Shown in pieces: positions 63,999-64,000 of a DNA stretch of 64,000 nucleotides. The notes under the pieces are model-generated. The model ran no database searches, was not told the origin of the DNA, and was given only the letters and a program-made list of their open reading frames with translations. The translations under genes were made by a program, and so were the position numbers. Each line of letters starts with the position of its first letter. The first letter of the stretch is position 1. This DNA is from Maribellus sp. YY47 (lineage in GTDB: Bacteria; Bacteroidota; Bacteroidia; Bacteroidales; Prolixibacteraceae): positions 1-64,000 of the forward strand of contig NZ_JALGYW010000016.1 in assembly GCF_023111095.1 (NCBI RefSeq), written 5' to 3'.

Positions 63999-64000
63999 GT

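Overview
The window looks like a chromosomal segment of a member of the Bacteroidota. This is inferred from a short primary sigma factor without region 1.1, a complete Bat (aerotolerance-type) operon, TonB-dependent outer-membrane proteins, a lipoprotein with an acidic surface-export signal, and ten intergenic matches to the Bacteroidota -7 promoter element TAnnTTTG. A free-living, possibly marine or sediment relative of the Marinilabiliales is plausible but not shown. No rRNA, tRNA, CRISPR array, prophage or integrase was seen.

Layout. 1-6.9 kb: a minus-strand TCA operon, in transcription order aconitase, eukaryotic-type NADP isocitrate dehydrogenase, a GxxExxY nuclease-fold gene framed by imperfect inverted repeats, a bacterial-type isocitrate dehydrogenase and citrate synthase. 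7.3-10.4 kb: an ABC exporter with a NEW3-domain membrane protein. 11.1-19.9 kb: moxR, DUF58, a BatD-like protein and batABCDE. 20.2-24.9 kb: an accessory stretch with an outer-membrane protein, arrays of a ~112-bp repeat, an HsdR-N-type nuclease gene, a 20-bp purine-rich tandem repeat and a helical hypothetical gene. 24.9-27.3 kb: truA, a lipoprotein and a VIT/CCC1 metal transporter.

27.4-38.8 kb is a vitamin B12 region. Two nearly identical cobalamin riboswitch leaders drive btuF-btuR and a BtuB-like receptor with a BtuG-like surface lipoprotein. They are followed by cobU, cobT, cobS, cobC, cobQ and cbiB. The set covers capture, adenosylation and nucleotide-loop assembly; no corrin-ring genes are present, so this segment fits salvage or late assembly. 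38.8-55 kb holds housekeeping genes: antiporter, rpoD, htrA, LOG, gyrB, a beta-barrel/TPR pair, ftsE, a glycosyltransferase, a cytidylate-kinase-like protein and a MATE exporter. 55.2-64 kb has murB, a CheB/CheR/hybrid-kinase signalling cluster and the truncated 3' part of mltG.

The most unusual material is repeat biology and RNA control. It includes the duplicated riboswitch leaders with a conserved platform that can pair around the start codon, the framed GxxExxY cassette inside a TCA operon, a repeat translated within the N-region of a Bat-operon signal peptide, repeats forming the ends of CobU and CobT, and the tandem-repeat arrays around the nuclease cassette.
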